Assembly: GCA_019916065.1 (NCBI GenBank)
Contig: CM034241.1
Span: 5,991,920-6,055,919, forward strand
Origin: Vitellaria paradoxa
Taxonomy: Eukaryota; Streptophyta; Magnoliopsida; Ericales; Sapotaceae
Length of the DNA stretch: 64,000 nt
Reading direction: 5' to 3'
Shown: positions 1 to 10,097 of the stretch, piece by piece
Position numbering within the stretch: position 1 is the first letter of the stretch
How the letters are laid out: the number at the start of each line of letters is the position of its first letter
Made by a program: the position numbers and the translations under genes
Notes under the pieces: model-generated
What the model saw: only the letters and a program-made list of their open reading frames with translations
Databases searched by the model: none
Told to the model about the DNA's origin: nothing

Positions 1-897
1 TGATTAAAATAATTAAATAAAATATAAGCATTATATCATTTAATACAGTAAATACAAAATATATTACTTATAATTTAATTATATTATTTACTAAGAATAA
101 TTAGATAAAATATATTTCATAATAATTTAAATAATTTAATTACGATATTTATAAAAGATAATTTAATAAAATATAACTCATATTAGATAAATTAATTAAA
201 TTAAATTAATAAAATTTAAAAATAATTAATTACTAAATTAAATTAAATAATTTAATTATAATATTTATTAAAATTAATTTAATAAAATATATTTATATTA
301 ATTAAATTATTTATTAAATTAAATTAATATATTTTATTTTATTATTTATTAAAAATAATTTAATAATATATATTTCCTGTTAATTAAATTAATTAATTTA
401 ATTTATTAATTTATTAGAAATAAATTACAATATATGTTACATATTAATTTAATTAGTTTTAATTTAATTAATTAAATTTAATTATATTATTCATTAAAAA
501 TAATTTCAGTTTAATAAAATATTAATATTTGAATAAAATAATTTATTTTAATATGATGTAACAAAAATAAACAAAGTATTAGAATTGACAAAATATTTTG
601 CAACAGAAAAAAAAAGAGTGAAAACACTTTTTTTCTGTTTACTTTTTTCTATTTAAGTTTTTATTTTTTTAAAATAAAAAAACATAAATAAATTTAATAA
701 ATATATTTCTGTTACCAATTTATAAAATTTTAAAAATAAAAATAAAAAAATAGAAAACAAAAATACAACTAAACGGTGCCTATAATTTAATTTTTAAATT
801 TGCAATTTTCAAACTGGTAACCATGCTACCGTTGAAATTAATTATTGTGACCCTGCATGCTATATTCAATTTTGGTTACCAAATAAAAGACTTATTA
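1..897. other. AT-rich intergenic DNA, no gene
   Basis: No coding region is supported. Positions 1-560 are built almost only of A and T in short motifs like ATTTAATAAAATAT. The texture resembles the AT-rich interior of the element in intron 5 of RABC2 copy A (35380-36230), so this may be a fragment of the same family. An imperfect hairpin lies at 602-639 (AACAG plus an A-run and GAGTG, pairing with CACT plus a T-run and CTGTT). Confidence 0.6.
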
Positions 898-1214
898 TGA
901 CTTCGTTTGGTTTGTAATAAATTATTGAAAATTTTTGACAATTTTTAAAAAGTTTTAAAAGTTATTTATTTTTTATCTCATTGCATGAATTACGAACTCA
1001 TAACTTATCTCATTTTGGCTCCGTTTTGAATGACAAAAAACTTCGAAAAAGGCCAAAAAGGCTAAAAAACTTTAAAACTTATTTACTTTTTATCTCATTG
1101 CACGAATTACGAACTCATAACTTATCTCACTTATCTCATTTATCTCACTTTTATCACTCCAAACACGTATTTATCTCATTTTATCTCATTTTTTGTCACT
1201 CCAAACACACCCTA
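898..1214. repeat. AT-rich MITE-like repeat, family A
   Basis: The right end reads TTTTGTCACTCCAAACAC and the left end CGTTTGG, forming a short inverted pair. The interior has two copies of a block containing ATTACGAACTCATAACTTAT. The same end motif, GTTTGGAGTGA followed by an A-rich run and GAGATAAA, recurs near 8330-8475, 10375-10510, 11020-11125, 11350-11525, 24798-24890, 26035-26189, 36450-36600, 43020-43530 and 56572-57164. The best copies have TAA/TTA-like target duplications, which suggests PIF/Harbinger-type MITEs. No transposase is present. The 114-aa reading frame in this interval has no recognisable domain and is discounted. Confidence 0.5.
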
Positions 1215-1742
1215 TATTTAATTATGTGTTTGAAGAAAATAATAAAAAAAAAAATTAGGACACCTATCCAGTATTGGTTTCACTTTATGCATTGGTGTTT
1301 TATTTACTTTATTACTTATTTTTAAAATTAAGGTAACAAGTAAAAATATATAAATTAATTATTAATTAAAAAATAAAAATATCAATATATAAATTAACAA
1401 AATAGTAATATCAAACATTTCAATTGTTGAGCATATAAATGAGATCATTAAATATATATATATATATTTATTTATTTTTGTCTCTAATTAGGTGAGTTGA
1501 AAAATTTTATCCTGACTCTTATTTCGTTCTAAAACTATCGTATTTTAATTTTTAGTTAAATTACACTGGGTACTCTATTTTTTATATTCTTATAAATTCT
1601 CCCTCAATCTTTGGAAGAATACATCTTTAACCCCCAATCGTCAATTATGCATCTGCAAAAGCAAATTAGAAGAAATAAATTAACTAAATCAAAATTGACC
1701 GCCTCAATAAACCTACCAATTATGAAGCCATTTAGTGATCCA
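1215..1742. other. Intergenic DNA before copia element 1
   Basis: No gene seen. AT-rich sequence with a short (TA)n run near 1455-1468. The last five bases, ATCCA at 1738-1742, are the left target-site duplication of the copia element. Confidence 0.6.
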
Positions 1743-2150
1743 TGTTGGAAAATAATCAATTGTGGGCCAAATATGTTATTTGTGTGTTATAGGCTATCAT
1801 AAAAGTTAAACCCATTTAAAGTGGTCTGTTAAGGTTTTAAGGTTTTTGCCTTTATAACATCTCAATTTTGTATGGGCCTTTAATGTGTAGATACCTAAGC
1901 CATATTTCTATTTTATAATGGGCCGAATAGAAGTAGGGTTTCTACAGTTATTATAAATAGGTTATGGTCCCCAGGTCATACGTGAGAGTTTTCTAATCAA
2001 TCTGAGATCCCATCGTCAGAGAGAATTAAGAAAAGAAACCTACGTATTGGCTTGGAAGATCAAGAACCACAAAATTACATCAATGGATTCAGGTACGCTT
2101 CCGCATTAATTTATTTTCTTGATGATTCGATATGAATTAAATAATCAACA
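1743..2150 (+). repeat. 5' LTR of copia element 1
   Basis: The 408-bp LTR begins TGTTGGAAAATAATCAATTG and ends TAATCAACA. It contains a likely TATA region (ATTATAAATAGG near 1950). It matches the 3' LTR at about 97% by eye. Confidence 0.95.
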
Positions 2151-2152
2151 AG

Positions 2153-2165
2153 TGGTATCAGAGCC
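2153..2165 (+). other. Primer-binding site, copia element 1
   Basis: TGGTATCAGAGCC lies two bases after the 5' LTR. This is the usual plant copia PBS, complementary to the 3' end of initiator methionine tRNA. Confidence 0.9.
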
Positions 2166-2630
2166 AACTCATGTTGAATCATTGAGAAATTTTTTTTTTT
2201 TTTATGGATTAAGATTTAATGGCTAGGGTTTAAATTTTGGGGATTAATTTTTAGTTCTCAAGATTTTGAAATTTTCAGTTATTTGATCTTCTTTTATGCA
2301 ATTGCTGTTCGTATATATATATATATATACACATGCATGTACATAAGTTAAACGTGGTATTGCATGACGATTTATGTATACACACTGGATTAAGTTTCTT
2401 TAATGTATATTCATTCAATGTTCACGCTGGAAAGTTTTGCTTTTAATGAATATTGAATGATCATGTTTTTTGTCTTTTAGCTATCTAATGTATACGTGAA
2501 AGGTTTTGGCAATCCTATGGATTCAGACTATTTCGATGCTTAAAATAGTTTTAGCGTAAAATCCTAATCTTGATTCAACGAATCAAGAAAGGGTAGTTCA
2601 CGAAAGGCCTTGGGGTGTTCGTAGTCCCTT

Positions 2631-2844
2631 CGCGTAGGTTGCGAAACCCTTCGCGTAGGTTGCGAAACCCTTCGCGTAGGTTTCGAGACCTTTCGCGTAG
2701 GTTGCGAAACCCTTCGCGTAGGTTTCGAGACCCTTCGCATAGGTTGCGAAACCCTTCGCGTAAGTTTCAAAACTCTTCACGTAAGTTTCAAAACCCTTCA
2801 CGTAGGTTGCGAAACCCATCGCGTAGGTTGCGAAACCTTTCGCG
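2631..2844 (+). repeat. Tandem 21-bp repeats in the leader of copia element 1
   Basis: About ten head-to-tail copies of a 21-bp unit (CGCGTAGGTTGCGAAACCCTT and variants with TTTCGAGA or TTTCAAAA) lie between the primer-binding site and gag. Because 21 is a multiple of three and the unit lacks stops, the array produces repetitive reading frames on both strands. These are judged non-coding by-products. The array is much more GC-rich than the surroundings. Confidence 0.9.
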
Positions 2845-3415
2845 AATGGATTTACCTTTCACAAATCTATTTTTTTTATTTCAAAAGGGCCCTAAAGAGT
2901 TTTAATTTCTTTTAATTTTAAGGGAATTGATTTAAGGAATCAATTAAATTCAAATTTTGGTATTATTAATTTTTGGTACATAATATTCAACAATAAATTA
3001 ATGGAAGCAACATGTTGCCAAAGCAACCTCTCTTGTGGAAATTATTTTATTTTGAATATTAGAAGGTTGTGTATATGTATTTATTCATGCGAGTATTGGT
3101 CGGCCCAAAGGAAGGCTAATATTTGGCAGAATTACACATGCACCTGTGGTGGTAAACATGTGACAATTATTAGGTTTTCATGTAAATAGTGAGACAATCC
3201 AAAGATTGGCTTATTATTTGACAGGAGTTATTGTCAATGTTTGATCACTACAACAAGAGTACCACTTACAATTAATATTACTGTCCAAAGACTTGATATT
3301 AATGTTGTGCTGGGTATCTTGAGATGGGTTTACCATTATTTGAATTTATTGATTATTATTTTGGTTTATTAATGTGAGCATAATTTTTGGTTATTTTGTT
3401 CTCTATACACCTAAT

Positions 3416-4270
3416 ATGTCTGCTACTACTATATCTGCCAACATAAATTCGATTCCTATGCTAAATGGAACAAATTTCAAGGATTGGAAAGAGAACATAT
3501 TAATTGTTCTTGGCTGCATGGATCTTGACCTTGCGCTCAGGGTTGAGCAACCCGCTTCTCTTACGGCTGAAAGTTCACTTGATGAAAAGAGGAATTTTGA
3601 GAAGTGGGATCGCTTAAATCGCATGAGTCTCATGATCATCAAGCGCGGCATTCTAGAAGCCTTCAGGGGCGCAGTATCTGAGGGGATAACTAATGCCAAG
3701 GAGTTCTTTGCCGAGATTGAAAAGCATTTTGTTAAAAACGATAAGGCTGAAACAAGCACGCTTTTGCAATGCTTGATTTCAATGAAGTATAAAGGCAAAG
3801 GAAACATAAGGGAGTACATCATGGATATGTCCAATATTGCTTCTAAACTTAAGAGATTAAAGCTTAAGCTATCTGATGACTTGCTCGTGCATTTGGTATT
3901 GATCTCGCTTCCTGCACAGTTTAGTCACTTTAAGGTTAGTTACAACTGCCAAAAGGAGAAATGTTCTCTAAATGAGCTCATTTCATATTGTGTGCAAGAG
4001 GAAGAAAGGTTGAAGCAAGACAGAACTGAAAATGCTCACTTGGCAAACACCTCTAAAGATAAGGGCAATAAAAGAAAGAAAGAATATGAAGCTGCTACTA
4101 AGGGTCCAGCACAAAAGAAACAACAGCAGAAAATTGACAGCTGCTTCTTTTGTAACAAAACTGGACATCTTAAGATTGTGCCAAATATCACGCTTGGCGT
4201 GCCAAATATCACGCTTGGCGTGCAAAGAAAGGTACAATTTTTACTTTGGTCTGTTCTTAGGTTAATTTAA
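3416..4270 (+). pseudogene. gag of copia element 1, frameshifted in the zinc knuckle
   Basis: Capsid/nucleocapsid protein of the retrotransposon. The start at 3416 gives MSATTIS, then the copia gag pattern LNGTNFKDWKENI (near residue 16), the central UBN2/gag helix region (MSLMIIKRGI onward) and a C-terminal CCHC knuckle beginning CFFCNKTGHL. Right after the knuckle's GHL a deletion of about four bases throws the frame. A 21-bp tandem duplication (about 4189-4230) then repeats seven codons of the normal downstream segment in the other frame. The shifted frame stops at 4270. The knuckle therefore lacks its last cysteine in the encoded product. Confidence 0.88.
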
Positions 4271-7200
4271 CTTCAGTACCTAGAAACACTTGGTGGTTAG
4301 ATTCTGGTGCTACTACTCACATAAGTGTTTCTATGCAAGGTTGCCTGAGCTACCGAAAGCCAAATGATGGTGAAAGATACATCTTTGTAGGAGATGGCAA
4401 GTCGGTGGAAGTTGATGCAATAAGCACTTTTAGGTTATTATTAGGAACTGGTTATTATTTGGATTTGAAAGACACTTTTATTGTACCGTCTTTTAGGCGG
4501 AATTTAGTTTCTGTTTCTTTGTTGGACAAATCTGGATATTATTGTTCATTTGGAAACAATCAGTTTAGTCTTTCGTTGAATTCAAATGTTATTGGTACTG
4601 GTTCATTATCTGCATATGATAACCTATACTTGCTTGATACTATTGCATCATATAATGAAACCTTGCATGTGCAATCACGTGGTACTAAACGCAAATTAAA
4701 TAAAGAAAATTCGGCATCATTATGGCACAAGCGGTTGGGTCATATCTCAAAAGATAGAATTGGAAGACTTGTGTCTGATGGCATTTTGGATTCCCTTGAT
4801 TTTTCAGACTTTGATGTCTGCATTAATTGTATTAAGGGAAAACAGACCAAAACTAAGAGATTAGGTGCCAATAGAACTTACAGACGTCTTAGAATTGATA
4901 CATACGGATATTTGTGGTCCATTCCCTACGGCTTCTTGGAATGGTCAACAATATTTTATATCATTCATAGACGATTACTCACGCTACGGGTACCTATATC
5001 TCATTCATGAGAAGTCTCAGTCATTGGACGTGTTCAAGGCTTTTAAAGCTGAAGTTGAGAATCAACTCAACAAAAGAATTAAGAGCGTCAAATCTGATCG
5101 TGGTGGTGAGTACTACGGTAGATATGACGGTTCAGGAGAACAACGTCCAGGACCATTTGCTAAATTCCTAGAGGAGTGTGGAATCGTCCCACAGTACACC
5201 ATGCGAGGATCCCCTAGCATGAATGGTGTAGCTGAGAGACGAAACAGAACTCTAAAAGACATGATAAGGAGTATGATTAGTCATTCTACTTTACCAGAAT
5301 CACTTTAGGGAGAAGCACTTAAGACTGCAGCTTACATTCTTAATAGAGTACCCACTAAAGCAGCTGCCAAAACACCTTATGAGCTTTGGACAGGCAAAAA
5401 GCCTAGTTTGAAGCATTTTCACATTTGGGGATGTCCAACTGAGGCAAGGCCTTATAGGCCACATGAAAATAAATTGGACTCCAAAACAGTGAGCAGTTAC
5501 TTTATTGGTTACTCTGAGCGATCAAGGGCTACAAATTTTATGATCCCACACTTAGGTCAATTTTTGAAACGGGAACTGCAACATTTTTTGAGGATGTTGA
5601 TTTTGGGGGAGAGATAAGGTTAGAGACATTGCCTTTGAAGAGGAATTGGTTTCGATTCCTACTATCCTTTATGATAATGTGCAGGCTTCTATACCTGTCA
5701 TTGATCAAGAAGGAAATCAGGAACCTCAACAAGACAATGTTGAACAACCCCCCATCCAGAATGAGGTAATTATTCCAGAAGAACAAAATCAACAATCTCA
5801 AGAACTAAGGAGATCCACGAGAGAAAGGAGAAGTGCTATTCCAGATGATTATGTAGTATTTCTCCAAGAATGTGAGGAAGATATTGGAATGGTGGAAGAT
5901 GATCCAATCAACTTTCATCAGGCCATGCAGGGTTCTAACTCTCAACAGTGGATTGATGCCATGAATGAGGAGTATAAGTCTATGCAAGATAATAAAGTTT
6001 GGGATCTTGTCCCATTACCAGAAGGTGCGAAACCCATTGTTTGTAAATGGATATTTAAAACCAAAAGTGATTCCAATGGTAATGTGGAAAGATATAAGGC
6101 TCGTCTTATAGCAAAAGGCTTTACCCAGAATGAGGGCATCGACTTCAAAGAGACTTTCTCTTCGGTTTCTACGAAAGACTCTTTCAGAACCATTATGGCG
6201 CTTGTTGCACATTTTGATCTTGAGTTACATCAGATGAATGTTAAGACGGCGTTTCTTAATGGTGACATTAATGAAACGATCTATATGGTGGTGCAACCAG
6301 AAAACTTTGTGTCGGGAGACTCAAAGAATATGGTTTGCAAATTAAAGAAATCCATCTATGGACTCAAACAAGCTTCCCGTCAGTGGTACTACAAATTTCA
6401 CCAAGTAATTATCTCGTTCGGCTTTGAGGTAAATACTGTGGATGATTGTGTGTATCACAAGTTCAGTGGGAGTAAGTATATTTTACTGGTTTTATATGTT
6501 GATGACATATTGCTTGTCACAAATGATATAGGCATGTTGCATGAAACCAAGAGATTTCTATCAAAGAATTTTGAGATGAAAGATCTTGGTGATGTATCTT
6601 TTGTATTAGGGATTCAGATACATCGAGATCGCTCTCGGGGTATTCTTGGATTATCACAAAAGACCTATATCGATAAGGTACTTAAAAGGTTTGGCATGCA
6701 AGATTGTAAACCAGGTGACACCTCTGTCGCTAAGGGAGACAAATTTAGTCTCAATCAATGCCCTAAAAATGACCTTGAAGTTAAGGAGATGCATAAGATT
6801 CCCTACGCTTCAGTTGTTGGAAGTCTAATGTATGCTCAAGTTTGTACACGTCTAGACATAGCATTCATTGTTGGAATGTTAGGCAGATATTTAAGCAATC
6901 ATGGGATGGATCATTGGAAAGCAGCCAAACGAGTTTTGAGGTACTTACAGAGAACAAAGGATTACATGCTCACTTATAAGAAATCGGATCAGTTGGAGAT
7001 CATTGGATTTTCTGATTCTGATTTTGCTGGATGCCAAGATAGTAGAAGATCCACATCAGGTGACATCTACTTGCTGGCTGGAGGACCTATATCCTGGAGG
7101 AGTGCCAAGCAGACACTCATAGCTTCTTCCACTATGGCAGTAGAGTTCATAGCTTGTTATGAGGCATCTAATCATGGAATATGGCTGCGAAATTTTGTCA

Positions 7201-7487
7201 CTGGGTTGCGAATTTTGGATAGTGTTGAAAGGCCATTAAAGTTATTTTGTGACAATAAGTCAGCTGTGCTATATTCTAATAACAATAGAAGCTCTTCGAA
7301 GTCTAAGCACATAGACATTAAGTTCCTAGTTGTTAAAGAGAGAGTTCAGAGTGGTCAGGTGTCCATAGAGCATATTGGCACAAACTCCATGATTGCGGAT
7401 TCGCTCACTAAAGGCTTACCACCTAAGGTCCTTCATGAGCATGTAGCTCATATGGGTGTTGTATCATTTGATGATATGTTGGTTTAG
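4271..7487 (+). pseudogene. pol of copia element 1 (protease, integrase, RT, RNase H), multiply broken
   Basis: Polyprotein of the element. Visible in order: protease active site LDSG (4300-4308), GAG-pre-integrase with WHKRLGH (about 4720), integrase core with HTDICGPF, KSDRGGEY and GVAERRNRTL (D, D, E), reverse transcriptase from about 5935, and RNase H with DSDFAG and CDNKSA, ending GLPPKVLHEHV. Breaks: frame change near 4880, stop codon at 5306-5308 (a Trp position), and frame changes near 5530 and 5618. The last 613 codons (5646-7487) are open. RT motif A reads QMNVKTAF, where copia RTs have QMDVKTAF, so a catalytic Asp is Asn (codon 6237-6239). The YVDD box at 6495-6506 is intact. Confidence 0.92.
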
Positions 7488-7872
7488 TGAGAGTTTGTAT
7501 TTGGATACTTTTCAGTTATAGACATATTTTATGGATTTATTTTCTGCAGAATAAGATATTTGGTTTATTTGCACTCTGAATGTATTTGTTGTGATCTCAC
7601 TAAAGAATAAAGTAGGACCAGTTGGAAATAGGCATGTTTAGATCACATTACATGTAATTTCCATGCTACACATCCATACTTGATCTATGTCGTTGATTAT
7701 ATTAATATATGTGACTATTGATGGGTTTAGTTATGATACATATAACGAAAGCCGCTTTAATCCTATATTGATATAATTGATGGACTAGATTGTATAGAGA
7801 TGGTTGATAATGATAGCAAATTTTGAGCTCATAAAGTTAATTTTATAATGCACAAACTAACATATCTGGCCC

Positions 7873-7883
7873 AAGTGGGAGAT
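7873..7883 (+). other. Polypurine tract, copia element 1
   Basis: AAGTGGGAGAT sits immediately before the 3' LTR, the expected place for plus-strand priming. Confidence 0.8.
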
Positions 7884-8292
7884 TGTTGGAAAATAATCAA
7901 TTGTGGGCCAAATATGTTATTTGTGTGTTATAGGCTATCATAAAGGTTAAGCCCATTTAAAGTGGTCTGTTAAGGTTTTAAGGTTTTGGGCTTTATAACA
8001 TCTCAATTTTGTATGGGCCTTTAATGTGTAGATACCTAAACCCATATTTCTATTTTATGATGGGCCGAATAGAAGTAGGGTTTCTACAGTTATTATAAAT
8101 AGGTTATGGTCCTCAGGTCATACGTAAGAGTTTTCTAATTAATCTGAGATCCCATCGTCAGAGAGAATTAAGAAAAGAAACCTACGTATTGACTTGAAAG
8201 ATCAAGAACCACAAAATTACATCAATGGATTCAGGTACGCTTCCGCATTAATTTATTTTCTTGATGATTCGATATGAATTAAATAATCAACA
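7884..8292 (+). repeat. 3' LTR of copia element 1
   Basis: 409-bp direct copy of the 5' LTR, followed by the target duplication ATCCA at 8293-8297. Confidence 0.95.
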
Positions 8293-9840
8293 ATCCAAAC
8301 AGCTCAAGATAGCAATCATGCTCTATAGGTTCCTTTGGCGCAATATTAGACGCTGAAAATTTTTTAAAAATTTTAAAAATTATTTATTTTTTATTTTATT
8401 GAACGAATTAAGAACTCATAAATTATTTCTAATTATTTCAATTTATCTCATTTTTTACTGCACCAAGCATTCCAATAATAATAATAATAATAATAAATGA
8501 AACATTAATCGGTATCTAGAATAATTCAAAACACATATCGCTTGTTTGGAGCACCAAAATATATCAAATTTTACTAACTTTAACTAATTTTTCGTACTTT
8601 CTTTTAATTAAATTACTTTACATATTATCTTTACGTCACATTTTTCTATTTCTATTGTACTTTTTGACTAACTTTTTATCAACCAAACACATCCCAAATA
8701 ATCGGATCATTTCGGGATTTATAGCATAATCCAAAAAGCAGGGCAGTCAAGTGACTTTAAGAATCAAATAAATATTTTATTATTATTATTTTTCCGTCTC
8801 ACCTCTATAATAGTTGATGTAATTTTTTTTTCTTTTTTTTTTCCTTTAAAGATCGGATCGGATTTTGTAAAGCAATGCTGACTAGACATTTGCGATAACA
8901 AGACTAGCGTTTGGCAGATGGAATGCGATGTTAAAAGCTTCCCTAGAAAATAAATAAATAAATAATAAAATTGATAGGACCCACCACCCCATCGATTCCC
9001 TAACTCGGAGTTCTTAATTTCAAACTTTCGTCACAAGCAGCTTCTCATTATGCAGATAAGCACCAACCTCTTTATTGGAATCGTTCCAAAGTGAAGTCGT
9101 TTTAGCCCCGTTTAAAATCAAATTCCATGCTGTCATTTTCAAACAAACGGGAGATTAAAAATGCAATTACTGGATTTTTTTTTTTTTTACGGCCCAAAAA
9201 TTACTAGACTGGGACCACTACAAGTAGGGGGTCAAACTTGTGCCTGTTAGAGCAAGCACCCATCAACATCTTAAACAGTAGAGAAATATCTCGTTATAGA
9301 TTGGGTTTTGCCTGGAGGACTTTAAGATGATTCTAGTATTAAGTTATTTTTTTTTTCAAATTAAGCTATTCAAAAATAAAATTTTAAAAAGAATTTCAGA
9401 TTTAACTGTATACGTGACGCCATGTTGTGTTTGATTGACAAAAAATTAACTAAAAAATACAATAAAAATATAAAAATATGATATAAAAGTGATATGTGAA
9501 GAAATTTGATTGGTAAAAAATACAAAAAATCGGTTAAAATATGTAAATTTTGATAAATTTTGGTGTTTCAAATAAAATTTGAATGGAAAAAAGTAAATAA
9601 AAAATTAACATAAAAAAGTAATATATAATAAAATTTAATGAAAAAAATTAAAAAATTGAATTTTTTTATTTTTTTATAAATCAAACAATTCATAGTAATC
9701 ATTACACTTAGCACAGGAATGATTACCCTCCCGTACGCGGGGGCGCTTTCATCCTCCCCCCCTTTTTTTTTTGGCTGGAAGTGGTGAAAGAGGAAAAAGA
9801 TCTTGTATAGTAGTAGATTTGATCCAAAATGAAATGTATC
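8293..9840. other. MITE-rich spacer, no gene
   Basis: No coding region is supported. It holds a family A repeat (about 8330-8475), an (AAT)n microsatellite at about 8467-8491, and two family B repeats (about 8541-8700 and 9428-9578). Family B is about 150 bp and contains GATATAAAAGTGATATGTGA and GAAATTTGATTGG or their complements. The left SINE target duplication occupies 9826-9840. Confidence 0.6.
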
Positions 9841-10082
9841 ATTGGGTGCAAAAGGCGATATCTTCGTCCCTAAGGCTCCCACCTCCGGTTCCAAGAGAAT
9901 GGTAGAGCCGGTAAATTACGGTATACGGTAACTTCCTAAACAGGAAGATCAGTATCTGGTACCCACAAGGAGTCACCCCTACAAGAAGGTGAAACTCCCA
10001 CACTGCGGCTGCCAAGACTCGAATCTGCATCCTTGAGTACAATTTACCATCCGAGTACCAACTGTGTTACGCCCGCGGGGGC
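9841..10082 (-). mobile_element. tRNA-derived SINE
   Basis: Read on the minus strand, the element begins near 10082 with a tRNA-like head. A-box-like TAACACAGTTGG is followed by B-box-like AGATTCGAGTC, the internal RNA polymerase III promoter. A tRNA-unrelated body follows. It is flanked by a 15-bp direct repeat with one mismatch: AAAATGAAATGTATC at 9826-9840 and AAAATGAATTGTATC at 10083-10097. That duplication and the promoter boxes identify a SINE of about 242 bp. It encodes no protein and needs LINE enzymes to move. I do not assign a named family. Confidence 0.88.
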
Positions 10083-10097
10083 AAAATGAATTGTATC

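Larger units (their letters stand above)
1743..8292 (+). mobile_element. Ty1/copia LTR retrotransposon 1 (complete structure, coding-dead)
   Basis: The element has two near-identical direct LTRs (1743-2150 and 7884-8292), each starting TGTTGG and ending CAACA. It has a primer-binding site after the 5' LTR, a purine-rich tract before the 3' LTR, and a perfect 5-bp target duplication ATCCA (1738-1742 and 8293-8297). The order gag, protease, integrase, reverse transcriptase, RNase H defines the copia superfamily. By hand the LTRs differ at about 11 substitutions and one indel over 409 bp, so insertion is fairly recent. The coding region is broken by at least four frame changes, a stop codon and a lost RT catalytic aspartate, so it cannot move on its own proteins. 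Confidence 0.95.

Noticed and set aside
981..1325. 114-codon frame
   Set aside because: Falls across a MITE-like repeat with internal duplication; no domain.
1611..1802. 63-codon frame at the border of copia element 1
   Set aside because: Runs from spacer into the LTR; chance frame.
2564..2905. Overlapping repetitive reading frames on both strands (68-96 codons)
   Set aside because: They are products of the stop-free 21-bp tandem array in a retrotransposon leader.
9568..10042. Minus-strand frames of 67 and 108 codons
   Set aside because: They lie in the SINE and an AT-rich repeat; SINEs do not code for protein.
10000..10082. Possible tRNA gene
   Set aside because: A and B boxes are present but the sequence does not fold as a full tRNA, continues into a SINE body and is flanked by a target duplication.
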